NCBI GenBank assembly: GCA_003650925.1 | Contig: QMSP01000015.1 | Span: 1 to 43,727, forward strand | Length of the DNA stretch: 43,727 bases | DNA from: Thermoprotei archaeon | Lineage (GTDB): Archaea > Thermoproteota > Thermoprotei > QMSL01 | Direction of reading: 5' to 3' | In this document: piece after piece, positions 24,209-32,552 of the stretch | How the letters are laid out: each line of letters begins with the position of its first letter | How positions within the stretch are numbered: position 1 is the stretch's first letter | Program-made: the position numbers and the translations under genes | The notes under the pieces: model-generated | The model's database searches: none | What the model was told of the DNA's origin: nothing | The model's input: only the letters and a program-made list of their open reading frames with translations

Positions 24209-24994
24209 ATGTCATCCTCTACTCTCAAAGAGTACGTGAAACTTGCGCAATCTGTCATTGAAGAAATTCTAGAGAATAACAAAGAGGTTTTATTAAGACC
24301 ACCACTAAATGGGGAATACTCAAGATTACAGGATAAAATTGCCAGGCTGGAAGGTTCCCTTACATTAAGTCCTTTCAAGAAACTTGGAGAATCTGAGTAC
24401 AATAGGTTCCTTAACTTCTATTTTCATAAACTACCTGATAGAGGATTCTATAATTTTGCAACACTAGTATCTGAGATATTCTACCTGTCAGAAAGACTCG
24501 ACCTGATAATGTCTGCGTTCTACATGCCCGATATATGGGCTTATCACCTACGGCAGATATTAGAGATTTCAGCTTATTTATGTAAAATCATAGATGAGAG
24601 CCTAGAGAGTAGTCAGGATAAAGTATTAGAAGACATAGAGTATAAAGCTTGGAAATACGTTGAGCACAAGAAGAAACTAAGGAAATATATCAGAGAAAGT
24701 TTTGGCGAAGACTATAAAAATATCCATGATAAACTATCAAAATATGTACATGTAAAAATTACCCCCTCCAGATTCAGAACATTAATGGAGAAGTTCAAGG
24801 GTGTAAGGTCTTTTAAAGAATACATGCTAGCTAAAACTTTCATGATGTATCCTACAGATGATGAAAGCTTAGGTCTTATTAGAGAGGAAATGAAGGAATT
24901 CGAAGAATATGTTGAAAAGCTAGCTGAAGCCTTGGAAACCAAGTTCCTGCCTAAGCTCATAGAGCTCTATGAGCAACTAAAGGATAAACTTTGA
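24209..24994 (+). CDS. Helical protein of unknown function (HEPN-like possible)
   Basis: The 261-residue protein is almost all helix and AT-rich in codon use. Segments such as YHLRQILEISAYLCKIIDES and IHDKLSKYVHVKITPSRFRT recall HEPN or AbiV-type abortive infection proteins, in which a conserved Arg and a later His form the RNase site. The match is weak and I would not name a family. It begins 1 bp after the pilin-like gene with GGGGGATA as ribosome binding site, and lies divergent from and about 0.7 kb away from the Argonaute operon. Confidence 0.55.
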   Translation: MSSSTLKEYVKLAQSVIEEILENNKEVLLRPPLNGEYSRLQDKIARLEGSLTLSPFKKLGESEYNRFLNFYFHKLPDRGFYNFATLVSEIFYLSERLDLIMSAFYMPDIWAYHLRQILEISAYLCKIIDESLESSQDKVLEDIEYKAWKYVEHKKKLRKYIRESFGEDYKNIHDKLSKYVHVKITPSRFRTLMEKFKGVRSFKEYMLAKTFMMYPTDDESLGLIREEMKEFEEYVEKLAEALETKFLPKLIELYEQLKDKL

Positions 24995-25030
24995 CCTTGA
25001 CAGTTCATACCTCTTTTTCACTCTGTTAAA

Positions 25031-25402
25031 TTGTCCTTGAGTGAGCTGATGAATTATGTGTTAATGGCTTACATGATCTCGCTAATAATCGCTCTAGCTA
25101 TATTGGCACATCCTCAGAACCTGATGATTACGCTCAGAGAGGAAAGCCTTGAAAAGGCATTAGCCCTTGATTACTGGCTAGTTGTTAACGCTTTAGCCTA
25201 TGCTCAAGACAAACCCAATCCAGAGCAAGCCTTTATAGCCTTCCTAGAGGATGAGCTTCAAGCACTAGACCCAAGGATCATCGAAATCCCTAATGCTACT
25301 ATAGAGAGCCTTATCGAACTCGTCTTTAACTTCTTCAAGTGCTCTCCTTATGTTCTTCGTATTTGCCTTTTTCCCACTTCCCCTCGATATTTAGTGTCAT
25401 GA
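25031..25402 (+). CDS. Membrane-anchored pilin-like protein, probably 3'-truncated
   Basis: The first 30 residues, MSLSELMNYVLMAYMISLII followed by ALAILAHPQNL, form a leader and hydrophobic helix. A regular soluble region follows (LALDYWLVVNALAYAQDKPN; FIAFLEDELQALDPRIIEIP). The last 30 residues (FKCSPYVLRICLFPTSPRYL) are unlike the rest and overlap the antisense gene ending at 25335. I infer that the 3' part was lost when AT-rich DNA joined at about 25,330. TTG start at 25031. Third member of a group of secretion-type genes in this island. Confidence 0.5.
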   Translation: MSLSELMNYVLMAYMISLIIALAILAHPQNLMITLREESLEKALALDYWLVVNALAYAQDKPNPEQAFIAFLEDELQALDPRIIEIPNATIESLIELVFNFFKCSPYVLRICLFPTSPRYLVS

Positions 25403-25634
25403 TCAGTGAAAAAGGTCTAGTCCACCCACCTAAATCTGGCGGTCTTAGTATATCCTCAAGTGCTCTCCAGAGGAGTATTCTACGAACTAATTCCTGTGTA
25501 AGCCTTATGATCTTTATCTGTTGTTCCTCTCTCTTCTCTCTCGAATAGTAGAGTAGTGCTTGGTACAGCGCGAATACTATCCCAATAAGCGTAGCCATTA
25601 TCTGGGCCCACGTATTCAAGGCTGAGAGCACCAT
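25335..25634 (-). CDS. Small membrane protein, 99 residues
   Basis: One membrane helix near the N-terminus (WAQIMATLIGIVFALYQALL) is followed by a charged cytoplasmic helix (YSREKREEQQIKIIRLTQEL) and a C-terminal part ending KWEKGKYEEHKEST. I do not recognise the family. It lies upstream-to-downstream in the same direction as the 273-residue membrane protein and both are AT-rich. Its 3' end overlaps the pilin-like gene on the other strand by 68 bp, which suggests one of the two is no longer intact. Confidence 0.5.
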   Translation of the reverse strand: MVLSALNTWAQIMATLIGIVFALYQALLYYSREKREEQQIKIIRLTQELVRRILLWRALEDILRPPDLGGWTRPFSLIMTLNIEGKWEKGKYEEHKEST

Positions 25635-25748
25635 AACACCCCTCTACGTTAGTTTAGTTACAACTTAGCTAAATTATTTACAGACTTCTTGCGATGATCC
25701 TCTCACCTTTATCTCTACTTCAGTTAGTAGCTTCTTATTGAGATTACT

Positions 25749-26570
25749 TCATTTATGTTTGTTTTGTACCTGGTCTAATCTCATACTTAGATAGTTCAAT
25801 ATAATCTCGATTGTGTTGTAGACAAGCAGCTGTGTTTTATACATGATGCCTTTTAGTACGTCATATGATGCCTCTCCTCTAAGCTTCTTTTCGCTCAAAC
25901 GAAGAGTGAAAATAATTTCTATATCATGTGTGTACACAATAGAAAGTTCGTTATTCTTAAAGGCAAGAACAGGAAGGGGGCATACTTCAACGTTTAGCTC
26001 TGCTAAACCAGCATAATAGCGTACTTTAATATATTTCATTCCCCGGGAGGTTATTTCGTTACTTGAGATCTCCAACCTTATTTCGTCTACGGCATTTGAG
26101 TGAAATGTTTTAAGCATTTTATATGCATATTCTACTATCTCTTCACCCTTAATAACTAAGCTTTTCTTGCGCAGTCCTTCAAGGATTTTCATAACACCCT
26201 TGTCTCTAAGCCTGGAGAGAATGCATATGTAGGTTGCTTGAGGACTGTATTTTATGCTGTAATGTCTTATTATGTAGTACCATATTGCTGTTGAGGTTGT
26301 TAGGAATATTAAAGCAATAACGACGTTAATAGGGTTAATACTCCCCCTCTCAATATAATTGATAATACCAGAGGATACTATATTTACTGCTAGACCGGTA
26401 ATTACTGTTGCAATAATTATAGAATGTAGCTCCTTCTTTCTAGACCATTCCCTCTCAAGTCCTTGAACTAATTCTTCGAAAGCATCTTTTACTTCATGTC
26501 TTAGTGTCTCATGTAGATATAGGGTATCGATTTCTCGCTTTTCCACAAAGTATCCTGTTTCTATTAGCAA
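25749..26570 (-). CDS. Two-helix membrane protein, 273 residues
   Basis: Two membrane helices lie at about residues 50-72 (SIIIATVITGLAVNIVSSGI) and 79-102 (INVVIALIFLTTSTAIWYYI). A helical N-terminal domain (LHETLRHEVKDAFEELVQGL) precedes them, and a strand-rich C-terminal domain of about 160 residues follows (EEIVEYAYKMLKTFHSNAVD; KYIKVRYYAGLAELNVEVCP). The C-terminal domain should be cytoplasmic. No enzymatic motif is visible. It is a possible membrane effector or sensor in the island, but nothing ties it to a neighbour. Confidence 0.6.
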   Translation of the reverse strand: MLIETGYFVEKREIDTLYLHETLRHEVKDAFEELVQGLEREWSRKKELHSIIIATVITGLAVNIVSSGIINYIERGSINPINVVIALIFLTTSTAIWYYIIRHYSIKYSPQATYICILSRLRDKGVMKILEGLRKKSLVIKGEEIVEYAYKMLKTFHSNAVDEIRLEISSNEITSRGMKYIKVRYYAGLAELNVEVCPLPVLAFKNNELSIVYTHDIEIIFTLRLSEKKLRGEASYDVLKGIMYKTQLLVYNTIEIILNYLSMRLDQVQNKHK

Positions 26571-26592
26571 ATATATGAATATCTAAGAATGA

Positions 26593-26847
26593 GACACAGG
26601 CTTACTATGTAAGCCTGTACTAGTAGAGAATAAAGAGGAGAAGCTGAAGAAGAAAGTTCAATTATATGCTAGGAAGGAGTTGGGGATTAATAGGCATTCG
26701 CTTAGGTATGCATTTATCACCTATTTGCTGAGGAAGGGAATCAGCCCAAGCTTGATAGCTAAGATAACACGCCATAAGAACCTTAACTATATTCTAACCT
26801 ACACTCAACAGAAGACGGCTGATAAAATATTGGAAAAATTAAGTTAG
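26593..26847 (+). pseudogene. Tyrosine integrase, C-terminal catalytic fragment
   Basis: The frame contains NRHSLRYAFITYLLRKGISP, then IAKITRHKNLNYILTYTQQK. These are the second catalytic Arg in H-x-L-R, the third-position His in ITRH, and the nucleophile Tyr in YILTYTQ of the tyrosine recombinase family. It ends at TAG 26845-26847 after TADKILEKLS. The N-terminal half, with the first catalytic Arg and any start codon, is absent; a stop lies just before 26593. Archaeal SSV-type integration splits the integrase gene, so such a fragment can mark one edge of an integrated element. No matching N-terminal half was found in the window. Confidence 0.78.
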
Positions 26848-26997
26848 TGCATTACCTGCTTTATCGTAGATTTCTTGACTGTTCCATTGAATGGTCATGT
26901 CGTGTATTGTGAGTATATAAGAAACGTGGTATAAGGGAAAACATATACGTAATGATATTAAGAAAGGACGATGTTCTATTTTCACGTTGTACTAGCC

Positions 26998-29232
26998 TTA
27001 TACAGCGAATACTGCGATGAACAAATCGCCATCATAATAATGAATTACAATATAGCGTATCTCGGTACCTCTAGGGACTAAAAAGAGTAGAACAATTTCA
27101 CTACTTTCATTAGGTTTCAACTCAAGCTTCACATTTTCCCACAGACGTTTAGCTTCAACAACTATAGCGGGGTTAACGTTCTTAATATGCAACAGCTCAC
27201 TTAGGTACGCAAGCTCGAAGATACCACCTTTAGTTATTACAACACTATCATCGGAATCTATATACTCTATATCAATACTTCTTAAACCTCTGTTTCTCAC
27301 CTCGATAAATGCTACAAGAATACTATATCCCTCAGGAGCTTTGTAGTAGTCAATCACCATCCTCTTCTCCCAATAACTGTACTGCTGAACACCGATGACA
27401 TCCACTACGGAGATATTATTAATTTTAAGAACTAGGTTGTCTAAAGCAACTTCCTCTCCTATTTTATGTGTAAACTCTGTCAGAGGCAAATCCAGACAAG
27501 ATAAACCGATGCACAACCTTAGGTACTCGTGTAGTGCAAGAACTTCATATAGCTCATCCACATCAAACTCTATTTCAACATCTACAACCATAGATTTGCC
27601 TAGTGCGAGTTCTTCGTAGGACACAAAGTAGTGGAACGTACTTAGAGGTTCATCATCAAGGTAGAGCTTGATCCAATCGGTGCTTATTGGTAAGATCCAA
27701 GTGTTCGAGATTAATAATTTGATGTTAGACTTCACATAGCTCCATTCTGTATGTAACTTTGTAATGTTGAGCGTGCCTAGTCCAACTGTTAGTGGCGGAA
27801 TCGTTATGCTGCACGATGTATTCGTGTAGATAGATTCTATTTCTATTACATGACTACGATTCAAATCTTCTAATGATAACTCTAGACCAAATCCTTTAGA
27901 TGTGATAGGCGTTAGTGATACCGTAATTGTTTCACCTGAATCAACTATGACAGCTGGAGAAATCACACCACTATCCCAACGCCCGTTCGCATCTTGTGTT
28001 ACATAGATTAAGTCCATCAAATCCATCTTCCCTTTCAACATCGCATAGTTTGGAGGCAAATCGTAGAGGAAATATGCCTGAGGTATAACGACAGGTATCT
28101 TCCCAATATTTCTCACTACAACATCTATCTTTTCAATTATAACCTTATCACTGTAAGCCGTACCATTCACGTTCACTATCTCTACAACTTCTAGCCTTGG
28201 TTCAAATTTCGCCACCCCCCAAGGTGTACCTATTGCAATAGGTGTATTGTTGAAAAGCGGTTCTGGATAGATTGCACCATAAGCTTTGAATACTAAGGTA
28301 AAGACACCAGGAGGGATGACTGTGGCTACATATTCGTGTTCAGGATCTTTCCATACATCAAATGCATTAGGTGGTAAAGGTGGTATAATCATATCTGTAA
28401 AGTGTTCGTCTATGGGTAGGAGTTCGCCATTCTTCCCCACATAGATACTTATATCTATGGGGAAGTTTGCCTTGGACTTCCTACCTGTTGCCTCATCATA
28501 ATAGAAATACAGAAACAGGTATCCCTCCTTAAGCTCGAATGTCACGTTGTATAGGTATAGTTCTTTATTGAGGCACTTACCTTCAACATCTAGGACTCTG
28601 AGTATGGTTGGCGGAGGAGTAAAGTTTACATAAAATCCCGAGCCGTAATGGCTGTGAGTAAAACATATTCCCCCTATACATCCACTAGTAGGTAATATAT
28701 CGTGATAGCCGTTTACTTCGAAGTAAAGCCTTATCGTTTCAGCTTTCAGAAGGACTTCCATATCCTTTCTCGATTTACAGACTCGGTACGGTATGAGAAA
28801 AACATCGGTATCTATCTTTATTGGCGGTAACCAAGGGTCTGCACTAAAAACGAGTTTGTATTGCTCACCTACCAGCACATACGCTTTACTATTAATACCA
28901 TTTGAAAGGTTAAGGTTTGTTCTGACCTTAAGCCACACATGCAACCCTTCAGAATCTCTTATCGTTCCCCTCATTCTTAGTATGTTTATAACCTCTTCTC
29001 GTGATGGTAGCTCCCAACCTTCAATAGCGAAGTAATACGGTTTGCCATCCTTAACTATGCAGAAAGAGATAGAGGAATTGCTGACAGGTATCTGCTGTAT
29101 TTCTGTTACCCTTTCCGACTGCTCTCCGATAAAGCCTATAACTATTAAGATGAAGAATGCTATCGTAATAATCGGAGCAATTTTTGCTAACCTTGGCATA
29201 ACAAGTCCCAGATAAACTTCGTAGTTAACCAC
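26998..29232 (-). CDS. Large secreted/membrane-anchored protein
   Basis: The 744-residue protein has one N-terminal membrane helix (IAPIITIAFFILIVIGFIGE), after which all the rest should lie outside the cell. It is beta-rich with many N-x-S/T sites (NSSISF, NLSNGI, NVTFEL, NTSCSI). The last 160 residues resemble a DUF4352-like immunoglobulin-type domain: KINNISVVDVIGVQQYSYWE, GYSILVAFIEVRNRGLRSID, and ELKPNESSEIVLLFLVPRG. Start GTG 29232 or ATG 29199 (MPRLAK); the second puts the signal anchor closer to the N-terminus. Function unknown; an envelope or host-interaction role is an inference. Confidence 0.7.
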   Translation of the reverse strand: MVNYEVYLGLVMPRLAKIAPIITIAFFILIVIGFIGEQSERVTEIQQIPVSNSSISFCIVKDGKPYYFAIEGWELPSREEVINILRMRGTIRDSEGLHVWLKVRTNLNLSNGINSKAYVLVGEQYKLVFSADPWLPPIKIDTDVFLIPYRVCKSRKDMEVLLKAETIRLYFEVNGYHDILPTSGCIGGICFTHSHYGSGFYVNFTPPPTILRVLDVEGKCLNKELYLYNVTFELKEGYLFLYFYYDEATGRKSKANFPIDISIYVGKNGELLPIDEHFTDMIIPPLPPNAFDVWKDPEHEYVATVIPPGVFTLVFKAYGAIYPEPLFNNTPIAIGTPWGVAKFEPRLEVVEIVNVNGTAYSDKVIIEKIDVVVRNIGKIPVVIPQAYFLYDLPPNYAMLKGKMDLMDLIYVTQDANGRWDSGVISPAVIVDSGETITVSLTPITSKGFGLELSLEDLNRSHVIEIESIYTNTSCSITIPPLTVGLGTLNITKLHTEWSYVKSNIKLLISNTWILPISTDWIKLYLDDEPLSTFHYFVSYEELALGKSMVVDVEIEFDVDELYEVLALHEYLRLCIGLSCLDLPLTEFTHKIGEEVALDNLVLKINNISVVDVIGVQQYSYWEKRMVIDYYKAPEGYSILVAFIEVRNRGLRSIDIEYIDSDDSVVITKGGIFELAYLSELLHIKNVNPAIVVEAKRLWENVKLELKPNESSEIVLLFLVPRGTEIRYIVIHYYDGDLFIAVFAV

Positions 29233-29755
29233 TAATAAGGTTTATCACCATATACAGTATACTGAAATACCAAAAGAACTTGCAAAGAAGAGTCTAGTTG
29301 TGTACCCTTCTCTGGTTTTGTACTTCATGATATTTGAGTTTTAAGCGAGTAAAAGTTCAGACATGGAGAAGAAAAGGTATTATACTATTATACATTTCAA
29401 TTTCTAACAAACTACCTCAGGGGGTGTTAATGAAACATCCTCCTTAAATTTTTCAGAAACCTACTTCACTACTGTTGGAATATCTGATTAGTAGTTCAAC
29501 ATGATTTGCACTGACCATTATCATTTTGATTTAGAATATTTGGTGGGCACAATGTTTGTTCTTATAGGTGGAATATAATGAATGATTGACATTATGGAGA
29601 GTGTCGTAAGTCTGGTTGGAGCTTTAATAACCGTGAATAAGGTTTAAATCCAACCTCAAAAGGCTACTAGTGGAGTTGAATTACACTCTCAAAGCATTAG
29701 CAAGTATTAAAGCATTTCTTGAATTAGATGAGTAAGCTGATAAATAGGGAAAGTA
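29233..29755. other. Intergenic region, no gene recognised
   Basis: About 520 bp of AT-rich sequence at the right edge of the AT-rich island. Short protein-like readings occur around 29674-29733 (NYTLKALASIKAFLELDE) but none has a start and reasonable length. GATAAACC on the minus strand near 29240-29250 may be a promoter element of the large secreted protein. No RNA gene is seen. Confidence 0.4.
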
Positions 29756-29819
29756 AGCATTAATATCATTCCCAAAGCGATACAGAACTGCATTTGATTA
29801 CTTTGTAATTGAGAGACAT

Positions 29820-30011
29820 TTGACGAGACTTTCTGAGAAAGACAGGATGAAGTTATTGTTTATTGATAGCATTCGTATACAAGCCATGTTCATAGCTAAC
29901 CTAGTAGCATTAACACCCATAATAGCACCGCTAATACACCTAGCAAGGCTTGTGCATGCATTTGAAAGAGCAAAAGAAGCTGAGGCTATTGTCAAGGCTG
30001 TCGGAAGGTAG
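29820..30011 (+). CDS. Hypothetical protein or gene fragment, 63 residues
   Basis: A frame open from 29756 reads FDYFVIERHLTRLSEKDRMK, then LLFIDSIRIQAMFIANLVAL and TPIIAPLIHLARLVHAFERA before ending KEAEAIVKAVGR at TAG. TTG 29820 and ATG 29847 are possible starts. The part upstream of the TTG also looks coding, so this is perhaps the 3' remnant of a longer gene. Predicted helical with one hydrophobic helix. No family recognised. Confidence 0.4.
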   Translation: MTRLSEKDRMKLLFIDSIRIQAMFIANLVALTPIIAPLIHLARLVHAFERAKEAEAIVKAVGR

Positions 30012-30070
30012 ACAATAGGCTTATAAAAGACCCCCTCAACTTCTGATATAGGGCATAGCTAGGCAGTCAA

Positions 30071-30104
30071 TGCAAGGTAGTGCAGTGCGGTGCTAAGCCT
30101 TGCA
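30071..30104. repeat. Inverted repeat TGCAAGG...CCTTGCA
   Basis: TGCAAGG at 30071-30077 and CCTTGCA at 30098-30104 are perfect inverted arms of 7 bp around a 20-base centre. With a two-base bulge (AAGGTAG / CTA-AG-CCTT) the stem extends further. The centre contains GTGC three times. It lies about 44 nt before ATG 30148 and could be an operator or an RNA hairpin in the leader. Confidence 0.6.
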
Positions 30105-30147
30105 CAGCACAGTATTCCTCTTCTTAAAACTTTCTACCTAATACTTG

Positions 30148-30786
30148 ATGAGTCTTCAACTCCTAAAGTATAGGCTCATACCAAAGGATAGGTGTCTGCT
30201 GGACTGTATAGTCTATAGGCTAGTCGATAGAGGAGAGGAGTATTATCGAGTTCTCAAGCTCTTGCGCCTACTTCGTAATCCTCGTGAACTAGCACAGATT
30301 GAGACTTTGCTTGATATGCATCAAGATGTTGTAAGTGCTTTTAAGCATGAGACTAGAGCACGCCTAGTCTTGGTTGCGGTCTATTCAAAGCATTTAGGCT
30401 TGATTTGGTGTTATGGTGTTGCAGTTGCTGATAGAGAGCTTGAGATTGCTAAGGCTTGGGCTGATAAGCTGTTCGAAGCTCTAAAAGCATGCCTGAAAGG
30501 CACTTACAGGCAGGCTGTGTTTAGGGAGCTTACTTATGATGAAGCCTGCGAGATAGTACGCATATTAATGAATTCAAAGCATGCTGCAGCAATCATAGGC
30601 TTACCAGAGCCTAGGGAAGCCATGGCAAGACCAGCAAAGACTGCCTATTATTACATCGGCACTCGCATAGTTGAAATGGCTGAGGAAGTAGTTAGAGGCT
30701 TATTAGCCCTTGGTGAGGAATCTGCTTATGTGGCCCTGGCCTGGGCTGTACCGTTGGATATTTGCAAAAGTACATGTGCACACTAG
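30148..30786 (+). CDS. Hypothetical helical protein, 212 residues
   Basis: The product is helical with several cysteines (KDRCLLDCIVYRLVDRGEEY; LKACLKGTYRQAVFRELTYD). It has a hydrophobic central stretch (RLVLVAVYSKHLGLIWCYGV) and a C-terminal region with Cys residues (PLDICKSTCAH). I do not recognise it. It is less AT-rich than the island to the left. The gene precedes the wHTH-RelE operon by 55 bp, and one TGTGCA element of the presumed operator lies inside its last codons. TTG at 30145 is an alternative start directly before the ATG. Confidence 0.55.
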   Translation: MSLQLLKYRLIPKDRCLLDCIVYRLVDRGEEYYRVLKLLRLLRNPRELAQIETLLDMHQDVVSAFKHETRARLVLVAVYSKHLGLIWCYGVAVADRELEIAKAWADKLFEALKACLKGTYRQAVFRELTYDEACEIVRILMNSKHAAAIIGLPEPREAMARPAKTAYYYIGTRIVEMAEEVVRGLLALGEESAYVALAWAVPLDICKSTCAH

Positions 30787-30820
30787 CTAGACATATTGTG
30801 CATATGTGCAGTTTAAATGC
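30775..30820 (+). promoter_or_regulatory. Promoter with three TGTGCA elements before the wHTH-RelE operon
   Basis: TGTGCA occurs at 30775-30780, 30797-30802 and 30805-30810. The last copy abuts a TATA-like GTTTAAATGC at 30811-30820, which is centred about 27 nt before ATG 30842. Repeats next to a TATA box in front of a winged-helix gene suggest autoregulation by that protein. The link is inferred from position. Confidence 0.5.
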
Positions 30821-30841
30821 TCTTGTGAGTTATTGATATTG

Positions 30842-31600
30842 ATGACTGTCAAGGACCGTCAACTTGAGCTATTCAAGGTAGTAATGGATATCTCAGCAGA
30901 AAAGGGTCCTCTCAGTATCTACGCTATAGCCAAGGAAGCCTCTGAAAGGCTCGGCGAGGATATGCATAAGGTCAGGATGCGTATAATGCGTCTCATAGAT
31001 AAGTTGGAGGCCTTAGGCATGGTGAAAGTGACTCGTGGTCCAAGGAATGCCAAGTTAGTTGACTTATCTCCCAAAGGCTTGGGTATAGATGTACAATTTA
31101 GGTTTTACAAGCTTTTCAAGCCATGCACTTCGAGAGATATATTAACCTTGACAGGCATGTTATCCTGCTACAAAAGAGCTACCCTAAAGAAACTCGTTAG
31201 GGAGGGGTCAATACCTGGGATAGCTCTAAAAATGCCTGAGCTCGCTGAGAAAATACTAAATGCTATAAAGAAAAGCCTAGAGGATAGAGAATTCGAATAT
31301 GAAATGGAACTTACTAGTGATGCCGACATTATAGCCTACAATGAAGTAGCAGACTGGATAGCAGATATCATGAGTGACATTAGCACGGAAGAGCTATATA
31401 GCTCTACTCTAAATCCTCAATTCCTAAAGCAACATTTAATTGCTATATTCAAGGAGGCCAATCTTACAGAGGAGGACATTAGGCTTTTAAGTTATACAAC
31501 TAAGGAGGAGCAACGTTACCATATGTTCTTGGCTAAGATATGCGGTACGATTCATGAAGCTCTTAATGAGCTTAAGGAGGAGTCTATACATGAATGCTGA
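30842..31600 (+). CDS. Winged-helix regulator, probable antitoxin of RelE
   Basis: From ATG 30842 the product has 252 residues. Residues 1 to about 75 form a MarR-like winged helix: ELFKVVMDISAEKGPLSIYA, IAKEASERLGEDMHKVRMRI, then LEALGMVKVTRGPRNAKLVD. The rest is helical (SRDILTLTGMLSCYKRATLK; LKQHLIAIFKEANLTEEDIR). The frame opens upstream at 30806, but the TATA-like element at 30811-30820 supports the ATG. The gene overlaps the RelE toxin start by 11 bp (ATGAATGCTGA), indicating coupled translation. A large wHTH protein is an unusual RelE partner, and a role as antitoxin and repressor is inferred from position. Confidence 0.7.
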   Translation: MTVKDRQLELFKVVMDISAEKGPLSIYAIAKEASERLGEDMHKVRMRIMRLIDKLEALGMVKVTRGPRNAKLVDLSPKGLGIDVQFRFYKLFKPCTSRDILTLTGMLSCYKRATLKKLVREGSIPGIALKMPELAEKILNAIKKSLEDREFEYEMELTSDADIIAYNEVADWIADIMSDISTEELYSSTLNPQFLKQHLIAIFKEANLTEEDIRLLSYTTKEEQRYHMFLAKICGTIHEALNELKEESIHEC

Positions 31601-31887
31601 GTGGAGGATTGTTGTCACTAGGAGCCTCCTTAAGGAGCTTAAAAGAAGAGGTATAACATCGAGGATTCTGGGAAAGCTAAAAGAACTTAGTCAAGAGTTA
31701 AGTGAAGAACCTGAGAGGGTGCTTGAAGCGCTTATGAAGGAGCCTACAATCTTTGATCTCGAGGGATTTAAGGTGAGAAGATTGAGGATAGGTAGTTATC
31801 GCCTCTTCTACATAATTGATCATGAAAGGAGGCTTGTCATCTTTTTTTGATGTTAAGCCTCGTGAGAGAGCTTATAGGAGAAGATAA
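31590..31887 (+). pseudogene. relE: RelE-family toxin, frameshifted at a run of seven T
   Basis: The reading WRIVVTRSLLKELKRRGITS, then FDLEGFKVRRLRIGSYRLFY and IIDHERRLVIFF is a RelE/ParE-type toxin (ribosome-dependent mRNA interferase or gyrase-type fold). The zero frame stops at TGA 31848-31850, right after T7 at 31842-31848. With six T the frame continues DVKPRERAYRR to TAA 31885-31887, which is the expected RelE C-terminus. So the gene is one T out of frame. Polymerase slippage on the T-run could restore it in part of the transcripts. Ribosome binding site AAGGAGGAG lies upstream of ATG 31590. The gene is otherwise complete. Confidence 0.82.
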
Positions 31888-31896
31888 TGTACTAGT

Positions 31897-32046
31897 CTAT
31901 TCCTTCTTGCTCTTGGTCTCTTCATTTAGCTCCTTAATTTCAATAAGCTCCTCTTTACCTTCAATGACTTTTAATACTCGCCTAAGCATCTCTTCATCGA
32001 ACTCTTCAATGTCATGAATCTTAATGGTAAGAGGCTTCTCAACCAA
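31897..32046 (-). CDS. Small acidic protein, 49 residues
   Basis: A TTG-initiated minus frame reads VEKPLTIKIHDIEEFDEEML, then RRVLKVIEGKEELIEIKELN and EETKSKKE to TAG. It is highly charged and may form strand-helix-strand. It is convergent with the relE gene, with about 10 bp between the repaired relE end and its stop. I see no Shine-Dalgarno motif of strength. Coding character looks good, but the gene is small and its family unknown. Confidence 0.45.
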   Translation of the reverse strand: MVEKPLTIKIHDIEEFDEEMLRRVLKVIEGKEELIEIKELNEETKSKKE

Positions 32047-32160
32047 GCCTTAACACCTTGTAGAGATAGGTATTCTAGACTTTAATACTTTGCGATATTA
32101 TGAAGAAAAGATTTGTGTTGGGAGCCACGAGGTTAACACTATTATGCAACAACTCCCTGG

Positions 32161-32552
32161 ATGCGAGAGATACGCATTATGCCTGAGCTCTCAGAAATAT
32201 CCGCGGTGATGTGGCTTATACTACAAGAGTTAAGGGCTAGGCTTAGCCCTATGATATACTTCCTATCACCTTATGGCTTAATTGCATGTGAGAAGTTCTT
32301 GAAGGCTTCTGAACTTTTATCCAAGTCAATATCTCAAAGAGCTTAAGCAATACATGAGTGATGAGGGATTAATCGAGCGAGAGACTGGAGCATGTCCATG
32401 GACAGACTATCAGCGTTAAGGATGATCCAGCAAAATGCCTCATACGCTACTTCGAAGGCTCGCATAAGGCAGGCCTATTTGTTGATAGCAAGTATGTTGA
32501 ATTTGAATCACTAGCGAATGGTCTTGAGCAAACTATTGGAGCAAAGCACTAA
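32161..32552 (+). pseudogene. Broken gene of unknown family, two frameshifts
   Basis: ATG 32161 opens REIRIMPELSEISAVMWLIL, then QELRARLSPMIYFLSPYGLI and ACEKFLKASELLSK to TAA 32344-32346. A second frame runs on through YLKELKQYMSDEGLIERETG to TAA 32417-32419 and a third through KCLIRYFEGSHKAGLFVDSK and YVEFESLANGLEQTIGAKH to TAA 32550-32552. The three pieces follow each other in register and would make a protein of about 130 residues. No family recognised. Confidence 0.5.

Noticed and set aside
29630-29660. GGTTTAAATCC resembling a tRNA T-loop.
   Set aside because: No pairing stems or tRNA body surround it.
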